Below are positions 53,210 through 62,713 of a DNA stretch of 64,000 bases, piece after piece. Within the stretch, counting starts at the first letter, position 1. The number at the start of each line of letters is the position of its first letter. A program made the position numbers and the translations under genes. Under the pieces are notes generated by a model. It ran no database searches. It was not told the origin of the DNA and saw only the letters and a program-made list of their open reading frames with translations. Source of the stretch: Lysobacter sp. FW306-1B-D06B (GTDB lineage Bacteria; Pseudomonadota; Gammaproteobacteria; Xanthomonadales; Xanthomonadaceae); assembly GCF_038446665.1 (NCBI RefSeq), contig NZ_CP151802.1:2480001-2544000 (forward strand), given 5' to 3'.

Positions 53210-55176
53210 CACGCAGGCTCCGGGGTCGGTTCGTTCGCGGGCACCGTGTCGGCTGCGGTGGCGGTGCGGCGGAAGCGCTTGTCCGTCGCGGTCACCAGCC
53301 CGCCCAGCATCATCAGCAGCGCGCCGGCCCAGACCCAGCGCACGAACGGCTTGATATGCACGCGCAGGGCCCAGGTATCGCCGCCGAGCGGTTCGCCCAG
53401 CGCGACGTACAGATCACGCGTGAAACCGCGCGCGATGGCCGCCTCGGTCATCACCTGGCCGCCGCTGGCGTAGGCGCGCTTTTCCGGATGCATCACGGTC
53501 AACGGCTTGTCGTTTTCGAACACGGTGACGGTGCCGCGATCGGCTTCGTAGTTCGGGCCCTGCGAATGCGCGGCGCCGTCGAAGCGGAACGAGTAGCGGC
53601 CCAGTTCGACGGTCTGGCCCGGCGCGACCGCCAGCTCGCGCTGCGTCGTCAGGCCTTCGGTCAACAGCGCGCCGACGAGGAACACGGCGACACCGAAGTG
53701 GGCGAGCGTCATGCCGAGCATTTCTGCGGTGAAGCGCTGGCCCGTCGTCTGGCTGCGCACGCGCGTCCACACGAATCGCGCCGTGCCGAACAGCACCCAC
53801 GCCGCACCGAATACACCCGCGGCGACTTTCACCGGCCCCTGCGGCGCCATGAAATACGCGACGGCAGCCAGCACGATCGCCAGCCCCGCCCACGGCAGCA
53901 GCATCGCCAGCGGCTTGGACGCCTGCTCGCGCTGCCAGCGCGTGATCGGCCCGAACGGCAGCAACAGCACCAGCGGCGCCATCAGCAAGGTGAACATCAG
54001 CGCGAAGTACGGCGGGCCGACCGAGATCTTGCCCAGGTTCAGCGCGTCGGCGAGCAACGGGTAGAGCGTGCCCAGCAGCACCATCGCGCAGGCGGTGGTC
54101 AGCAGCAGGTTGTTGGCCAGCAGCAGCGTCTCGCGCGAGCTGACCTCGAACGGCTTGCCGGCTTCGTCGATGGACGGCGCCTTCAACGCATACAGCAGCA
54201 GCGAGCCGCCGACGACGATGCCGAGGAAGATCAGGATGAACAGACCGCGCGCCGGGTCGGACGCGAAGGAGTGCACGCTGGTCAGCACGCCCGAACGCAC
54301 CAGGAAGGTGCCCAGCAGCGACAGCGAGAACGCGGCGATGGCCAGCAGCAGCGTCCAGCCGCGGAAGCTGCCGCGCTTTTCCGTCACGGCCTGGGAATGC
54401 AGCAGCGCCGCGCCAGCGAGCCACGGCATGAAGCTGGCGTTCTCGACCGGATCCCAGAACCACCAGCCGCCCCAGCCCAGTTCGTAATACGCCCACCACG
54501 AACCCAGCGCGATGCCCAGCGTCAGGAACGCCCAGGCGACATTGGTCCACGGGCGCGTCCAGCGCAGCCAGCGCGAATCGATCTTCCCGTCGAGCAGCGC
54601 GGCGATGGCGAAGGCGAACGGCACGGCGAAGCCCACGTAACCGACGTACTGCATCGGCGGGTGGATGATCATGCCCGGGTCCTGCAGCAGCGGGTTCAGG
54701 TCGCGGCCTTCCGCGGCGGCGGGCAGCAGGCGCAGGAACGGGTTGCTGGTGAAGATCAGGAAGGCGAGGAAGCCCACGCTCACCAGCCCCATCACGCCCA
54801 GCACGCGCGCGACCACGGTCTCCGGCAGGCTGCGCGAGAAGCGTGCGACGGCGCCGGTCCACAGCGCCAGGATCAGCACCCACAGCAGCAGCGAACCTTC
54901 GTGCGCGCCCCACACCGCGGTGTAGCGGTACATCAACGGCAGCAGGGAATTGCTGTTCTCGGCGACATAGCGCAGCGAGAAGTCCTGCGTCACGAAGCCG
55001 TGCGTGAGAATGACGAACGCGAAGGCCACCAGCGCCAGCTGCGCGTACGCGGCCGGTCGCGCCACCGCCATCCACGGTGCCACGCCGCGCTGCGCGCCGG
55101 CCAGCGGCAGCGCCGCCTGCAGCACGGCCACCAGCAGCGCCAGGATCAGCGCGATCTGCCCGATCTCGCCCAGCAC
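53209..55176 (-). CDS. ccmF: Heme lyase subunit CcmF
   Basis: Large inner-membrane protein of 655 residues that attaches heme to apocytochrome c. It has about fifteen transmembrane helices and the periplasmic tryptophan-rich WWD motif (GWGGWWFWDPVENASFMPW), with conserved His residues around it (YVGAHEGS-like WGAHEGSLLLW, and LLHSQAVTEKRG). Directly follows ccmE with one base between stop and start. Confidence 0.96.
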   Translation of the reverse strand: MLGEIGQIALILALLVAVLQAALPLAGAQRGVAPWMAVARPAAYAQLALVAFAFVILTHGFVTQDFSLRYVAENSNSLLPLMYRYTAVWGAHEGSLLLWVLILALWTGAVARFSRSLPETVVARVLGVMGLVSVGFLAFLIFTSNPFLRLLPAAAEGRDLNPLLQDPGMIIHPPMQYVGYVGFAVPFAFAIAALLDGKIDSRWLRWTRPWTNVAWAFLTLGIALGSWWAYYELGWGGWWFWDPVENASFMPWLAGAALLHSQAVTEKRGSFRGWTLLLAIAAFSLSLLGTFLVRSGVLTSVHSFASDPARGLFILIFLGIVVGGSLLLYALKAPSIDEAGKPFEVSSRETLLLANNLLLTTACAMVLLGTLYPLLADALNLGKISVGPPYFALMFTLLMAPLVLLLPFGPITRWQREQASKPLAMLLPWAGLAIVLAAVAYFMAPQGPVKVAAGVFGAAWVLFGTARFVWTRVRSQTTGQRFTAEMLGMTLAHFGVAVFLVGALLTEGLTTQRELAVAPGQTVELGRYSFRFDGAAHSQGPNYEADRGTVTVFENDKPLTVMHPEKRAYASGGQVMTEAAIARGFTRDLYVALGEPLGGDTWALRVHIKPFVRWVWAGALLMMLGGLVTATDKRFRRTATAADTVPANEPTPEPA

Positions 55177-55656
55177 TTACTTGGCTTCCTGCGCGGCGGG
55201 TGCGACGCCGCCGGGCGCCGCCACGTCGTGCTTCTTGTGCGCCATGCCCATCTTGTCGGCGACTTCCTTGGGCATGTAGTTCTCGTCGTGCTTGGCGAGG
55301 ATCTGCTCGGCCACGAACACGCCGCCTTCCATGCGACCGGTGGCGACCACGGCCTGCTTCTCGCGGAACAGGTCGGGCAGGATGCCGGTGTAACGCACGG
55401 GCAACTTGGCATCGCCGTCGTCGACCAGGAACGAGGCTTCCAGCGAGCCGGGCGCGCGCTTGAACGAATCGGCGGCGACCATGCCGCCCAGTCGGAAGCG
55501 CGCGTGCCCGCCGGCTTCGCCGCGCAGCACTTCGCTGGGCGTGTAGAGGTAGGCGATGTTGCGCTGCAGGGCCATCGCGACCAGCGCGGTGGCGATGCCG
55601 GCGGCCACGACCAGGGCGATGACCCAGAGCAGACGACGGCGACGGACGGGATTCAT
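55177..55656 (-). CDS. ccmE: Heme chaperone CcmE
   Basis: Holds heme covalently and delivers it to CcmF. The 159-residue product has an N-terminal helix ([20 protein letters not shown]), an OB-fold domain ([30 protein letters not shown]) and the heme-binding motif AKHDENYMP with His123. ATG 55656 is preferred over GTG 55665. A His/Ala-rich tail follows. Confidence 0.95.
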   Translation of the reverse strand: MNPVRRRRLLWVIALVVAAGIATALVAMALQRNIAYLYTPSEVLRGEAGGHARFRLGGMVAADSFKRAPGSLEASFLVDDGDAKLPVRYTGILPDLFREKQAVVATGRMEGGVFVAEQILAKHDENYMPKEVADKMGMAHKKHDVAAPGGVAPAAQEAK

Positions 55657-55719
55657 CGGGGGCACTCTCGAACGGAAGCGGGCTGGCGGTGGCTGGCGTG
55701 CGTAAACGGTGTGGACGGT

Positions 55720-55887
55720 CTAGCGGGTGAGCTCGGCGTCCTTGCCCGGGCGCGCGGCCTCGCGCGAGGCGCGCAGGCGGGCGCCGCGCAGCTCGCGGCG
55801 GATCTGCAGCTTCGTGGCGATGAAATCCCACGTCAGCACGATCACGAACACGGCATAGGCGGCGACGACGTAATTCTGGTAGCTCAT
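55720..55887 (-). CDS. ccmD: Heme exporter protein CcmD
   Basis: A 55-residue single-helix protein (MSYQNYVVAAYAVFVIVLTW) with a basic cytoplasmic tail. It helps release holo-CcmE from CcmABC. Overlaps the ccmC stop by four bases (ATGA at 55884-55887). Size and position are standard for ccmD. Confidence 0.9.
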   Translation of the reverse strand: MSYQNYVVAAYAVFVIVLTWDFIATKLQIRRELRGARLRASREAARPGKDAELTR

Positions 55888-56651
55888 GCGCGCCTCTCCT
55901 GCGCAGGCTTCCCGCCTGCAAGCGCGGCGACCCAGCCCTTGCCGCTCTCGCGGCGCAGGTTGTCGGCGCGCGCGCGCGACAGCAGGGCGCCCACGAACCA
56001 CAGCTTGGTGCCGATGATCATCCACACCAGCGGTGCGTACATGCTCGGGTCCATCTTGGACTCGCCGAAGAGGCTGATCGTCTGGCCCTGGTGCAGCGAG
56101 TTCCACCACACCACCGAATATCGGATCACCGGCAGCAGCGCCACGCCGACGATCGCCAGCAGGCCGGCGGCGCGCGCGGCGGCGCGGCGGTCGTCGATGG
56201 CGTTGTACAGGCCGATCACGCCCAGGTAGAGGAACAGCAGGATGAGTTCCGTCGTCAGGCGCGGATCCCAGTCCCACCAGGTGCCCCACATCGGCTTGCC
56301 CCAGATGGACCCGGTGGCGAGCGTGATCAGGGTGAAGGCGGCGCCGATCGGGGCGCAGGCCATGGCGAGGATCTCGCACAGCTTGATCCGCCATACCAGC
56401 GCGATGGCCGCGTACAGCGCCATCAGGCCGAACACCGCCATGCTCATCCACGCACTGGGCACGTGGATGTAGAGGATGCGGAAGCTGTCGCCCTGCTGGT
56501 AATCGGCCGGCACCTGGAACAGCGCGCCGTACAGGCCCCAGGCCATGACCAGCAGGCCCAGCCCGTAACCCCAGGGCGCCCAGCGCGCGGCGAAGCGGTC
56601 GAAGTACGGCGGCGAACCGAGTTTGTGGAACCAGCGGATGATTGGATTCAT
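55884..56651 (-). CDS. ccmC: Heme exporter/handling protein CcmC
   Basis: Inner-membrane protein of 255 residues with six helices that loads heme onto CcmE. The WWD-type motif is WGTWWDWDPRLTTELILL, with conserved His in HVPSAW and WWNSLHQGQT. The gap to ccmB upstream is 142 bases, longest in the operon, with no clear promoter. Confidence 0.95.
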   Translation of the reverse strand: MNPIIRWFHKLGSPPYFDRFAARWAPWGYGLGLLVMAWGLYGALFQVPADYQQGDSFRILYIHVPSAWMSMAVFGLMALYAAIALVWRIKLCEILAMACAPIGAAFTLITLATGSIWGKPMWGTWWDWDPRLTTELILLFLYLGVIGLYNAIDDRRAAARAAGLLAIVGVALLPVIRYSVVWWNSLHQGQTISLFGESKMDPSMYAPLVWMIIGTKLWFVGALLSRARADNLRRESGKGWVAALAGGKPAQERRA

Positions 56652-56793
56652 CGTTTCTCAGCCCACGTCCGGGCGTTCGGTCCGGGCAGTGGCGGGTTGC
56701 GGCGGATTGTCGCGTCGGCCGGGTCGGTGGCCTTTGATCTTCCTCAAAGCCCGGCTCGAAGCTCCGTTCGAACCATCGATCGGGCGAACCGGT

Positions 56794-57482
56794 TCAACTC
56801 AGCGCGATCCGGATCGCGGCGGCGGCCGCCAGTGGCGCCAGCACCAGCGCCACGGCGAGCCCGGCTCCGAGCAACAGCAGCGCCCCGATCGGATCCAGCC
56901 CCTGCGCCGAGGCAGCCACGCTGCCCGCGCCGAACACCAACACCGGCACGTACAACGGCAGCGCGAGCAAGGCCACGAGTATACCGGAGCGCCGCATCCC
57001 GACCGTCAGGGCGGCGACCACGGCGCCGATGAGGCTCAGCAGCGGCGTGCCCAGGGCGAGGGAGGCCATCAGCACCGGCAACTGCTCGCGCGGCAGGTAC
57101 AGCAGCTCGCCCAGGAACGGCGCGGCGATGAGCAGCGGCAGCGCGGTCGTGGCCCAGTGCATGAACGTGCGCACGCCGACCAGCCAGGCCAGCGGCACCG
57201 GCGCCAGCATCCATTGTTCGAGCGAACCGTCCTCGGCATCACCGCGGAACAGCGTGTCCAGCGACAGCAGGCCGGCCAGCAGCATCGACAGCCAGAGCAC
57301 GGCGGCGGCGACCTTCGCCAGCGCCGTCCGCTCGCCGCCCAGCGCCAGGGCGAACAGCACCACCACCAACAGGGCGAACAGCGCCGGTTGCAGCGCATCG
57401 CCGCGTCGGCGCCAGAGCAGGCGCAGGTCGCGGGCGAGCAGGGCGTGGGCCGCGCCGATCAGGCTGGGCATGTTGGACGCGC

Positions 57483-57486
<4 letters not shown>
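56794..57486 (-). CDS. ccmB: Heme exporter protein CcmB
   Basis: ABC-transporter membrane subunit, 230 residues with six helices, partner of CcmA in releasing holo-CcmE. Typical words are [17 protein letters not shown] at the N-terminus and [18 protein letters not shown] in the middle. ATG 57486 overlaps the ccmA stop by four bases. Confidence 0.94.
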
Positions 57487-58133
<647 letters not shown>

Positions 58134-58247
58134 CGGGCGGCCAGGGACGGCCGGTCGGCCGAGTGCCCGGCATTTTATGCGAGGGGCGCGGGACGCCGCT
58201 TGCCGGCGTCGGGCGGACGCCCGCCCACGGCGTTCAGACCGCCTCGC

Positions 58248-58718
58248 TCAGCCGGCGACCCAGTCGGTGTGCGCGGCATCACGGCCGAGCGGGCGGGGCA
58301 TGAGCATGCGAAGCCGCACCGGTTCGCCCGCCCGCCAGTGCAGGACGGCCGCCTGGCCGAACTCCAGCGCCAGCCGCAGCAGGGTGTCGTCGTCCAGTCC
58401 GACCACCAGCCAGCCCGGCTCGCGCCACTCGCCCGTCAGGTCCTGCGCCCAGGCCGCGTGGCGGATCACGCGCAGGCCGTCGAGCTGCGCCACCAGCAGG
58501 GCGTCAGCGGCTTCGTTGGCGGTGTCCGAGCGCGGCTGCGAGGCCGGATTCCAGGCGGTGATGAAGGCGTAGCTCGGCGCGGGCGCGTAGGCTTCCAGAT
58601 CCAGCGCGGGCTCGCCCACGCGCAGCGGCAGGGAATCGCCGTCCAGCACCACCACGTACTCCGCGGCGGCGTAGGCGGTGGCCAGTTCGGCGGCGTCGAC
58701 GATCTGCAGCTCGCGCAT
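58248..58718 (-). CDS. DUF3293 domain protein
   Basis: A 156-residue soluble protein of unknown function. DUF3293 features are VVVLDGDSLPLRVGEPA, AFITAWNPASQPRS and LEFGQAAVLHWRAG. ATG 58718 begins MRELQIVDAAEL. It is separated from ccmA by 114 bases and diverges from the aminotransferase gene. Confidence 0.8.
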   Translation of the reverse strand: MRELQIVDAAELATAYAAAEYVVVLDGDSLPLRVGEPALDLEAYAPAPSYAFITAWNPASQPRSDTANEAADALLVAQLDGLRVIRHAAWAQDLTGEWREPGWLVVGLDDDTLLRLALEFGQAAVLHWRAGEPVRLRMLMPRPLGRDAAHTDWVAG

Positions 58719-58854
58719 GGGGGCAGTGTCCTCATCCGATGTGGCGGGTGCAATCGTGGCCCTGCGATGCGCAGATGAGCGTTCGTCATGACGTCGCCGC
58801 GCCCGCGTCCTTAAACTTAACGGTTTCCCGCCCCACGTCGAGTCCCCACCCGCG

Positions 58855-60003
58855 ATGACCCTGCAAACCAAGCTGCCCAAGGTCGGCACGACCATCTTCA
58901 CCGTCATGTCGCAGCTCGCCCTCGAGCACGACGCGGTCAACCTGGGCCAGGGCTTTCCCGACTTCAACGTCCCCGAGCGCCTGATCGAAGCCCTCGATCG
59001 CGCCATGCGCGAGGGCAAGAACCAGTACGCGCCGATGACCGGCATCCCCGCGCTGCGCCAGGCCATCGCCGCCAAGACCGAGCGCTGCTACGGCCACCGT
59101 CCGGATGCCGACACCGAGATCACCGTCGTCTCCGGCGCCAGCGAGGCGATCTTCGACGCCGTCGCCGCGGTCGTGCGGCCGGGCGAGGAAGTGATCGTGC
59201 TCGACCCGTGCTACGACTCCTACGAGCCGGCGATCGACCTGGCCGGCGGTCGCGCCGTGCATGTGCCACTGGACCCGGCCACGTTCGCACCGGACTGGCA
59301 GGCGATCCGCGCCGCGGTCACGCCGAAGACGCGACTGTTGATGATCAACTCGCCGCACAACCCGTCGGGCGCAATGTTCAGCGAGCACGACATCGCCCAG
59401 CTCACCGCGCTGCTGCGCGAGACGCAGATCTGGCTGCTTTCCGACGAGGTTTACGAGCACATCGTGTTCGACGGCCGTCGCCACGAATCGGTGCTGCGCT
59501 ATCCCGAACTGCGCGAGCGCGCGTTCGTCGTGTCCAGCTTCGGCAAGACCTACCACTGCACGGGCTGGAAGCTGGGCTACTGCATCGCGCCGCCGCTGTT
59601 GTCGGCCGAGCTGCGCAAGGTGCACCAGTACAACACCTTCTGCACCTTCGCCCCGGCGCAGTGGGCGTTCGCGGAGATGATCGAAGCCGAGCCGGAGCAC
59701 TACGAACAGCTCGGCGCGTTCTACGAAGCCAAGCGCGACCGCTTCCGCGAGCAGCTGCTCACCACGCGCTTGAAGCCGCTGCCCGTGCCGGGCGGTTACT
59801 TCCAGCTCGTGGATTACTCCGACGTCAGCGACCTCGACGATGCCGCGTTCTGCCGCTGGTTGACGACGGAGAAGGGCGTCGCCGCGATTCCGCTTTCGCC
59901 GTTCTACGAATCGCCACCGTCCGGCCAGCGCCTGGCGCGGTTGTGCTTCGCCAAGAACGAGGCGACGCTGGACAAGGCGATCGAGCGGTTGCAGAAGCTT
60001 TGA
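58855..60003 (+). CDS. Methionine aminotransferase (YbdL/KAT-like)
   Basis: PLP-dependent class I aminotransferase of 382 residues, closest to YbdL and kynurenine/glutamine transaminase types that use methionine, glutamine and aromatic acids. Substrate-loop and cofactor features: NLGQGFPDFN, MINSPHNPSG, SDEVYEHIVF, and the Schiff-base Lys231 in SSFGKTYHCTGWK. It is followed 80 bases later by an omega-amidase, a pairing used in methionine salvage, where glutamine is the amino donor. Confidence 0.88.
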   Translation: MTLQTKLPKVGTTIFTVMSQLALEHDAVNLGQGFPDFNVPERLIEALDRAMREGKNQYAPMTGIPALRQAIAAKTERCYGHRPDADTEITVVSGASEAIFDAVAAVVRPGEEVIVLDPCYDSYEPAIDLAGGRAVHVPLDPATFAPDWQAIRAAVTPKTRLLMINSPHNPSGAMFSEHDIAQLTALLRETQIWLLSDEVYEHIVFDGRRHESVLRYPELRERAFVVSSFGKTYHCTGWKLGYCIAPPLLSAELRKVHQYNTFCTFAPAQWAFAEMIEAEPEHYEQLGAFYEAKRDRFREQLLTTRLKPLPVPGGYFQLVDYSDVSDLDDAAFCRWLTTEKGVAAIPLSPFYESPPSGQRLARLCFAKNEATLDKAIERLQKL

Positions 60004-60083
60004 ACGAAGCTGTCGTTCCCGCGAAGGGGATGACGGCACAAAACGATGACGGCAAGTAACAACCCCTGACTTCGCGAGCACCC

Positions 60084-60914
60084 ATGAACGACCTGCGCGT
60101 CACCCTCGTCCAAGGCGACACCCGCTGGCACGATCCGGCCGGCAACCGCGACTACTACGGCCGCCTGATCGCGCCGCTGCGCGGAAACACCGACCTGGTG
60201 ATCCTGCCGGAAACCTTCACCAGCGGCTTTTCCAACGACGCCATCGGCAACGCCGAAACGATGGAAGGCCAGACCGTCGCGTGGATCCGCGAACAGGCCG
60301 CGCGCCTGGACGCAGCGGTGACCGGCAGCGTGCAGCTGCGCGACGGCGAGGGCGTCTACAACCGCCTGCTGTTCGCCACGCCCGACGGTGCGCTGAGCAC
60401 CTACGACAAGCGTCATCTGTTCCGTTACGCGCGCGAGCACGAGCGCTACGCCGCCGGTCGCGACCGCCTCACGCTCGACTGGCGCGGCTGGCGCATCTGC
60501 CCGCTGGTCTGCTACGACCTGCGCTTCCCGGTGTTTTCGCGCAACCGTTTCGATGTCGAACGCGCCGGCGAGCTCGATTTCGACCTGATGCTCTTCGTCG
60601 CCAACTGGCCGTCGGCGCGCCGCTACCCGTGGCAGACGCTGCTGCGTGCGCGGGCCATCGAGAACCTGTGCTTCGTCGCCGCGGTGAACCGCGTGGGCAC
60701 CGACGGCAACGGCCTGCATTACGCCGGCGACAGCGCGGTGATCGATTTCGTCGGCCAGCCCATCACCGAATGCGGCGAGGTGGAAACGGTGGTCACCGCC
60801 ACGCTGTCCGCCGCCGATCTCGCGGCGCATCGCGAACGCTTCCCCGCGATGCTCGACGCCGATGCGTTTGAGCTGAAGAACGGGGATTCGGGATTCGGGA
60901 TTCGGGATTCGTAA
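60084..60914 (+). CDS. Omega-amidase (Nit2/YafV family)
   Basis: Nitrilase-superfamily enzyme of 276 residues that hydrolyses 2-oxoglutaramate (from glutamine transamination) and 2-oxosuccinamate. The catalytic triad is Glu43 (LPETFTSGF), Lys109 (YDKRHLF) and Cys143 (PLVCYDLRFP). The last ten residues, GDSGFGIRDS, are encoded by a GGGATTCG tandem repeat, and the stop follows at once; the family normally ends earlier. Functional partner of the preceding aminotransferase. Confidence 0.9.
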   Translation: MNDLRVTLVQGDTRWHDPAGNRDYYGRLIAPLRGNTDLVILPETFTSGFSNDAIGNAETMEGQTVAWIREQAARLDAAVTGSVQLRDGEGVYNRLLFATPDGALSTYDKRHLFRYAREHERYAAGRDRLTLDWRGWRICPLVCYDLRFPVFSRNRFDVERAGELDFDLMLFVANWPSARRYPWQTLLRARAIENLCFVAAVNRVGTDGNGLHYAGDSAVIDFVGQPITECGEVETVVTATLSAADLAAHRERFPAMLDADAFELKNGDSGFGIRDS

Positions 60915-61025
60915 GAGCGGACTTCCGCTTCTGCGAAGCCCAGCTTCAACTCAACTCATCCTGGAGTGCCAGCCGGGTCGTCGCGCGCTTTTTCAAATCC
61001 GGAATCCCGACTCCCGAATCCCGGC
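60882..61025. repeat. Inverted pair of GATTCGG tandem repeats (family D) at the omega-amidase 3' end
   Basis: The left arm (60882-60911) is four GGGATTCG-like units and lies inside the omega-amidase gene. The right arm (60995-61025) has the complementary CCGAATCCC units. The same layout is at 9940-10038. The remainder of the 400-base gap 60915-61314 shows no gene; a TTGACA at 61069 lacks a matching -10. Confidence 0.82.
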
Positions 61026-61314
61026 TTTTTCCATGAACGGCCGCGGTACACATCCCGCGAGCATCGTCTTGACATCACTGAACCGTGCGCGGGTTCGCGC
61101 TTGGTGGCGTCCTCTCGCCTGTTCAGAAAATGGCTCGTTAAGGTTCGCCGTGTCATTCATTACGGCACCTCAACAACCTGAAGACGCAAGACCGCGCGCC
61201 CCGCGCAGAACAACAACACGACACACGTCCAATAGCGCCTGCGTTTCGACTTCCCCCGGTCCCGCAGGCATTGCGTGCGCGGCATTGCGCACGGTCATTG
61301 AAAGGAGACATCCC

Positions 61315-61908
61315 TTGGTTTCTACCGGTCTGATCCGCAACACCGGTTTCGCCGTGGCGCTGGGCGCCGTCGCGCTCACCGGCTGCAGCAAGTACATCAA
61401 GCGCGATGAGTTCGACGCGACGATCGCCGAGCTTCGCGCCACCGATCAGAAACTGCAGTCGCAGCTCGACGCGCTCTCGGCCAAGCACGACGCGCTGGTC
61501 ACGCAGCTCGCCGGCCGCACTCGCGTGGACACCGCCGCGCACTTCGCCACCAACGACGCCACGCTCAGCGAGCAGGACAAGCCGCTGCTGGACGACTTCG
61601 CCCGCGTGATCCGCGACAGCCATTCGCAGGCCGTGATCACGGTGGAAGGCTTCGCCGATCCGTCCGGCTCGGCCGCGCACAACCGCCGTCTCGGCCTGCA
61701 CCGTGCGCAGGCGGTGCGCGACTACCTCGTCGGCTCGGGCCTGGGCGATGCACAGGTGCGTGCGGTGAGCTACGGCGAGGACAAGAACCGCCAGGTGCAC
61801 GCAGGCGCCGTGGGCGAAGCCGGTCAGGCCAACCGTCGCGTCTCGCTGGTGGTCGACTACGCCGGCCCGCGCAGCGATGCGCAGCCGCAGCAGACCGCCT
61901 CGCTGTAA
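61315..61908 (+). CDS. OmpA-family peptidoglycan-binding lipoprotein
   Basis: A 197-residue outer-membrane lipoprotein. The TTG start at 61315 has a strong AAGGAG seven bases before; no ATG suits. Signal peptide ends at the lipobox LTGC (Cys24). A coiled-coil region (about 30-65, ATIAELRATDQKLQSQLDAL) precedes the OmpA-C domain (about 80-185, ITVEGFADPSGSAAHNRRLG), which binds peptidoglycan. Similar to Pal but in a different context. Confidence 0.87.
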   Translation: MVSTGLIRNTGFAVALGAVALTGCSKYIKRDEFDATIAELRATDQKLQSQLDALSAKHDALVTQLAGRTRVDTAAHFATNDATLSEQDKPLLDDFARVIRDSHSQAVITVEGFADPSGSAAHNRRLGLHRAQAVRDYLVGSGLGDAQVRAVSYGEDKNRQVHAGAVGEAGQANRRVSLVVDYAGPRSDAQPQQTASL

Positions 61909-62113
61909 CGCACCGCGATCCGGACTGACGCGCGCTGTCCGGATCGCAGCGCAGCATCGGGCGTACACTGGCCGGGCCGCGTTCGCGCGGCCCGGCTTTT
62001 CGATGAATGCGTTTCGATGATCGCGTTTCCATGAATCCGCCGATGCCGGCGCGCGCCGCGCCGATGACGAACGACGCGCCCGGCCTCCCGCAACCGCAGA
62101 GGAGCCCCCGGCC

Positions 62114-62578
62114 ATGTCGTCCCCACGTCTACAGGAATTCCTGAACTCCAATCGCGTCAGCTACGACACGATGACGCACCCGCACGCCTTCACCGCGCAG
62201 GAAACGGCGATGCGCGCCCATGTCGACCGCCATGCGATGGCCAAGACGGTGATGGTGAAGCTCGACGGCCGCCTCGCGATGGCCGTGCTGCCCTCGGACG
62301 AGTGGCTCGACGTTTCGCAGCTGCGGCAGGTCAGCGGCGCGCGCGAGGTCGCGCTGGCGAGCGAAACCGACTTCAAGGATCGCTTCCCCGAATGCGAGGT
62401 CGGGGCGATGCCGCCGTTCGGCAACCTCTACAACATGGACGTGTACGCCGCCGAAAGCCTGGCCGATGACGGCCGCATCGCATTCAACGCCGGTTCGCAC
62501 CGCGAACTGATGCGCATGGAATGGAGCGACTTCGAACGCCTGGTGCATCCGCGCGTGGTGGAGCTGACGCGGCATTGA
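62114..62578 (+). CDS. YbaK/ProX-type aminoacyl-tRNA deacylase
   Basis: A 154-residue editing-domain protein (YbaK/EbsC fold) that removes wrong amino acids from mischarged tRNAs. Conserved catalytic Lys in MAKTVMVKLDG and the loop GAMPPFGNLYN are visible. GAGGAG precedes the ATG. Specificity (Cys, Ala or other) cannot be read by eye. Confidence 0.85.
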   Translation: MSSPRLQEFLNSNRVSYDTMTHPHAFTAQETAMRAHVDRHAMAKTVMVKLDGRLAMAVLPSDEWLDVSQLRQVSGAREVALASETDFKDRFPECEVGAMPPFGNLYNMDVYAAESLADDGRIAFNAGSHRELMRMEWSDFERLVHPRVVELTRH

Positions 62579-62581
62579 GCA

Positions 62582-62644
62582 CCAGCCCTCTCCCCTTGCG
62601 GGAGAGGGACCGGTCGCCGAAGGCGGCCAGGGAGAGGGGTAGGG
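62582..62644. repeat. Family-C palindromic repeat
   Basis: CCCTCTCCCCTTGCGGGAGA stem followed by a CGCCGAAGGCGGC stem and GGGAGAGGGG. It directly follows the YbaK gene stop and may act as its 3' hairpin. Confidence 0.78.
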
Positions 62645-62713
62645 CGCCTGCGAGCGCCCCACGTCACCGCCTCTTCACCTGAATTTGGCACCACCCTGTG
62701 GCTTAGTGCGTAC

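Noticed and set aside
60882..61025. Tandem GATTCGG units as a CRISPR array
   Set aside because: Units are 7-8 bases and contiguous, with no spacers and no cas genes; they are interspersed repeats in inverted arms.
61069..61074. TTGACA as the -35 of the OmpA-like lipoprotein gene
   Set aside because: No -10-like hexamer lies 16-18 bases downstream and the start codon is about 240 bases away.
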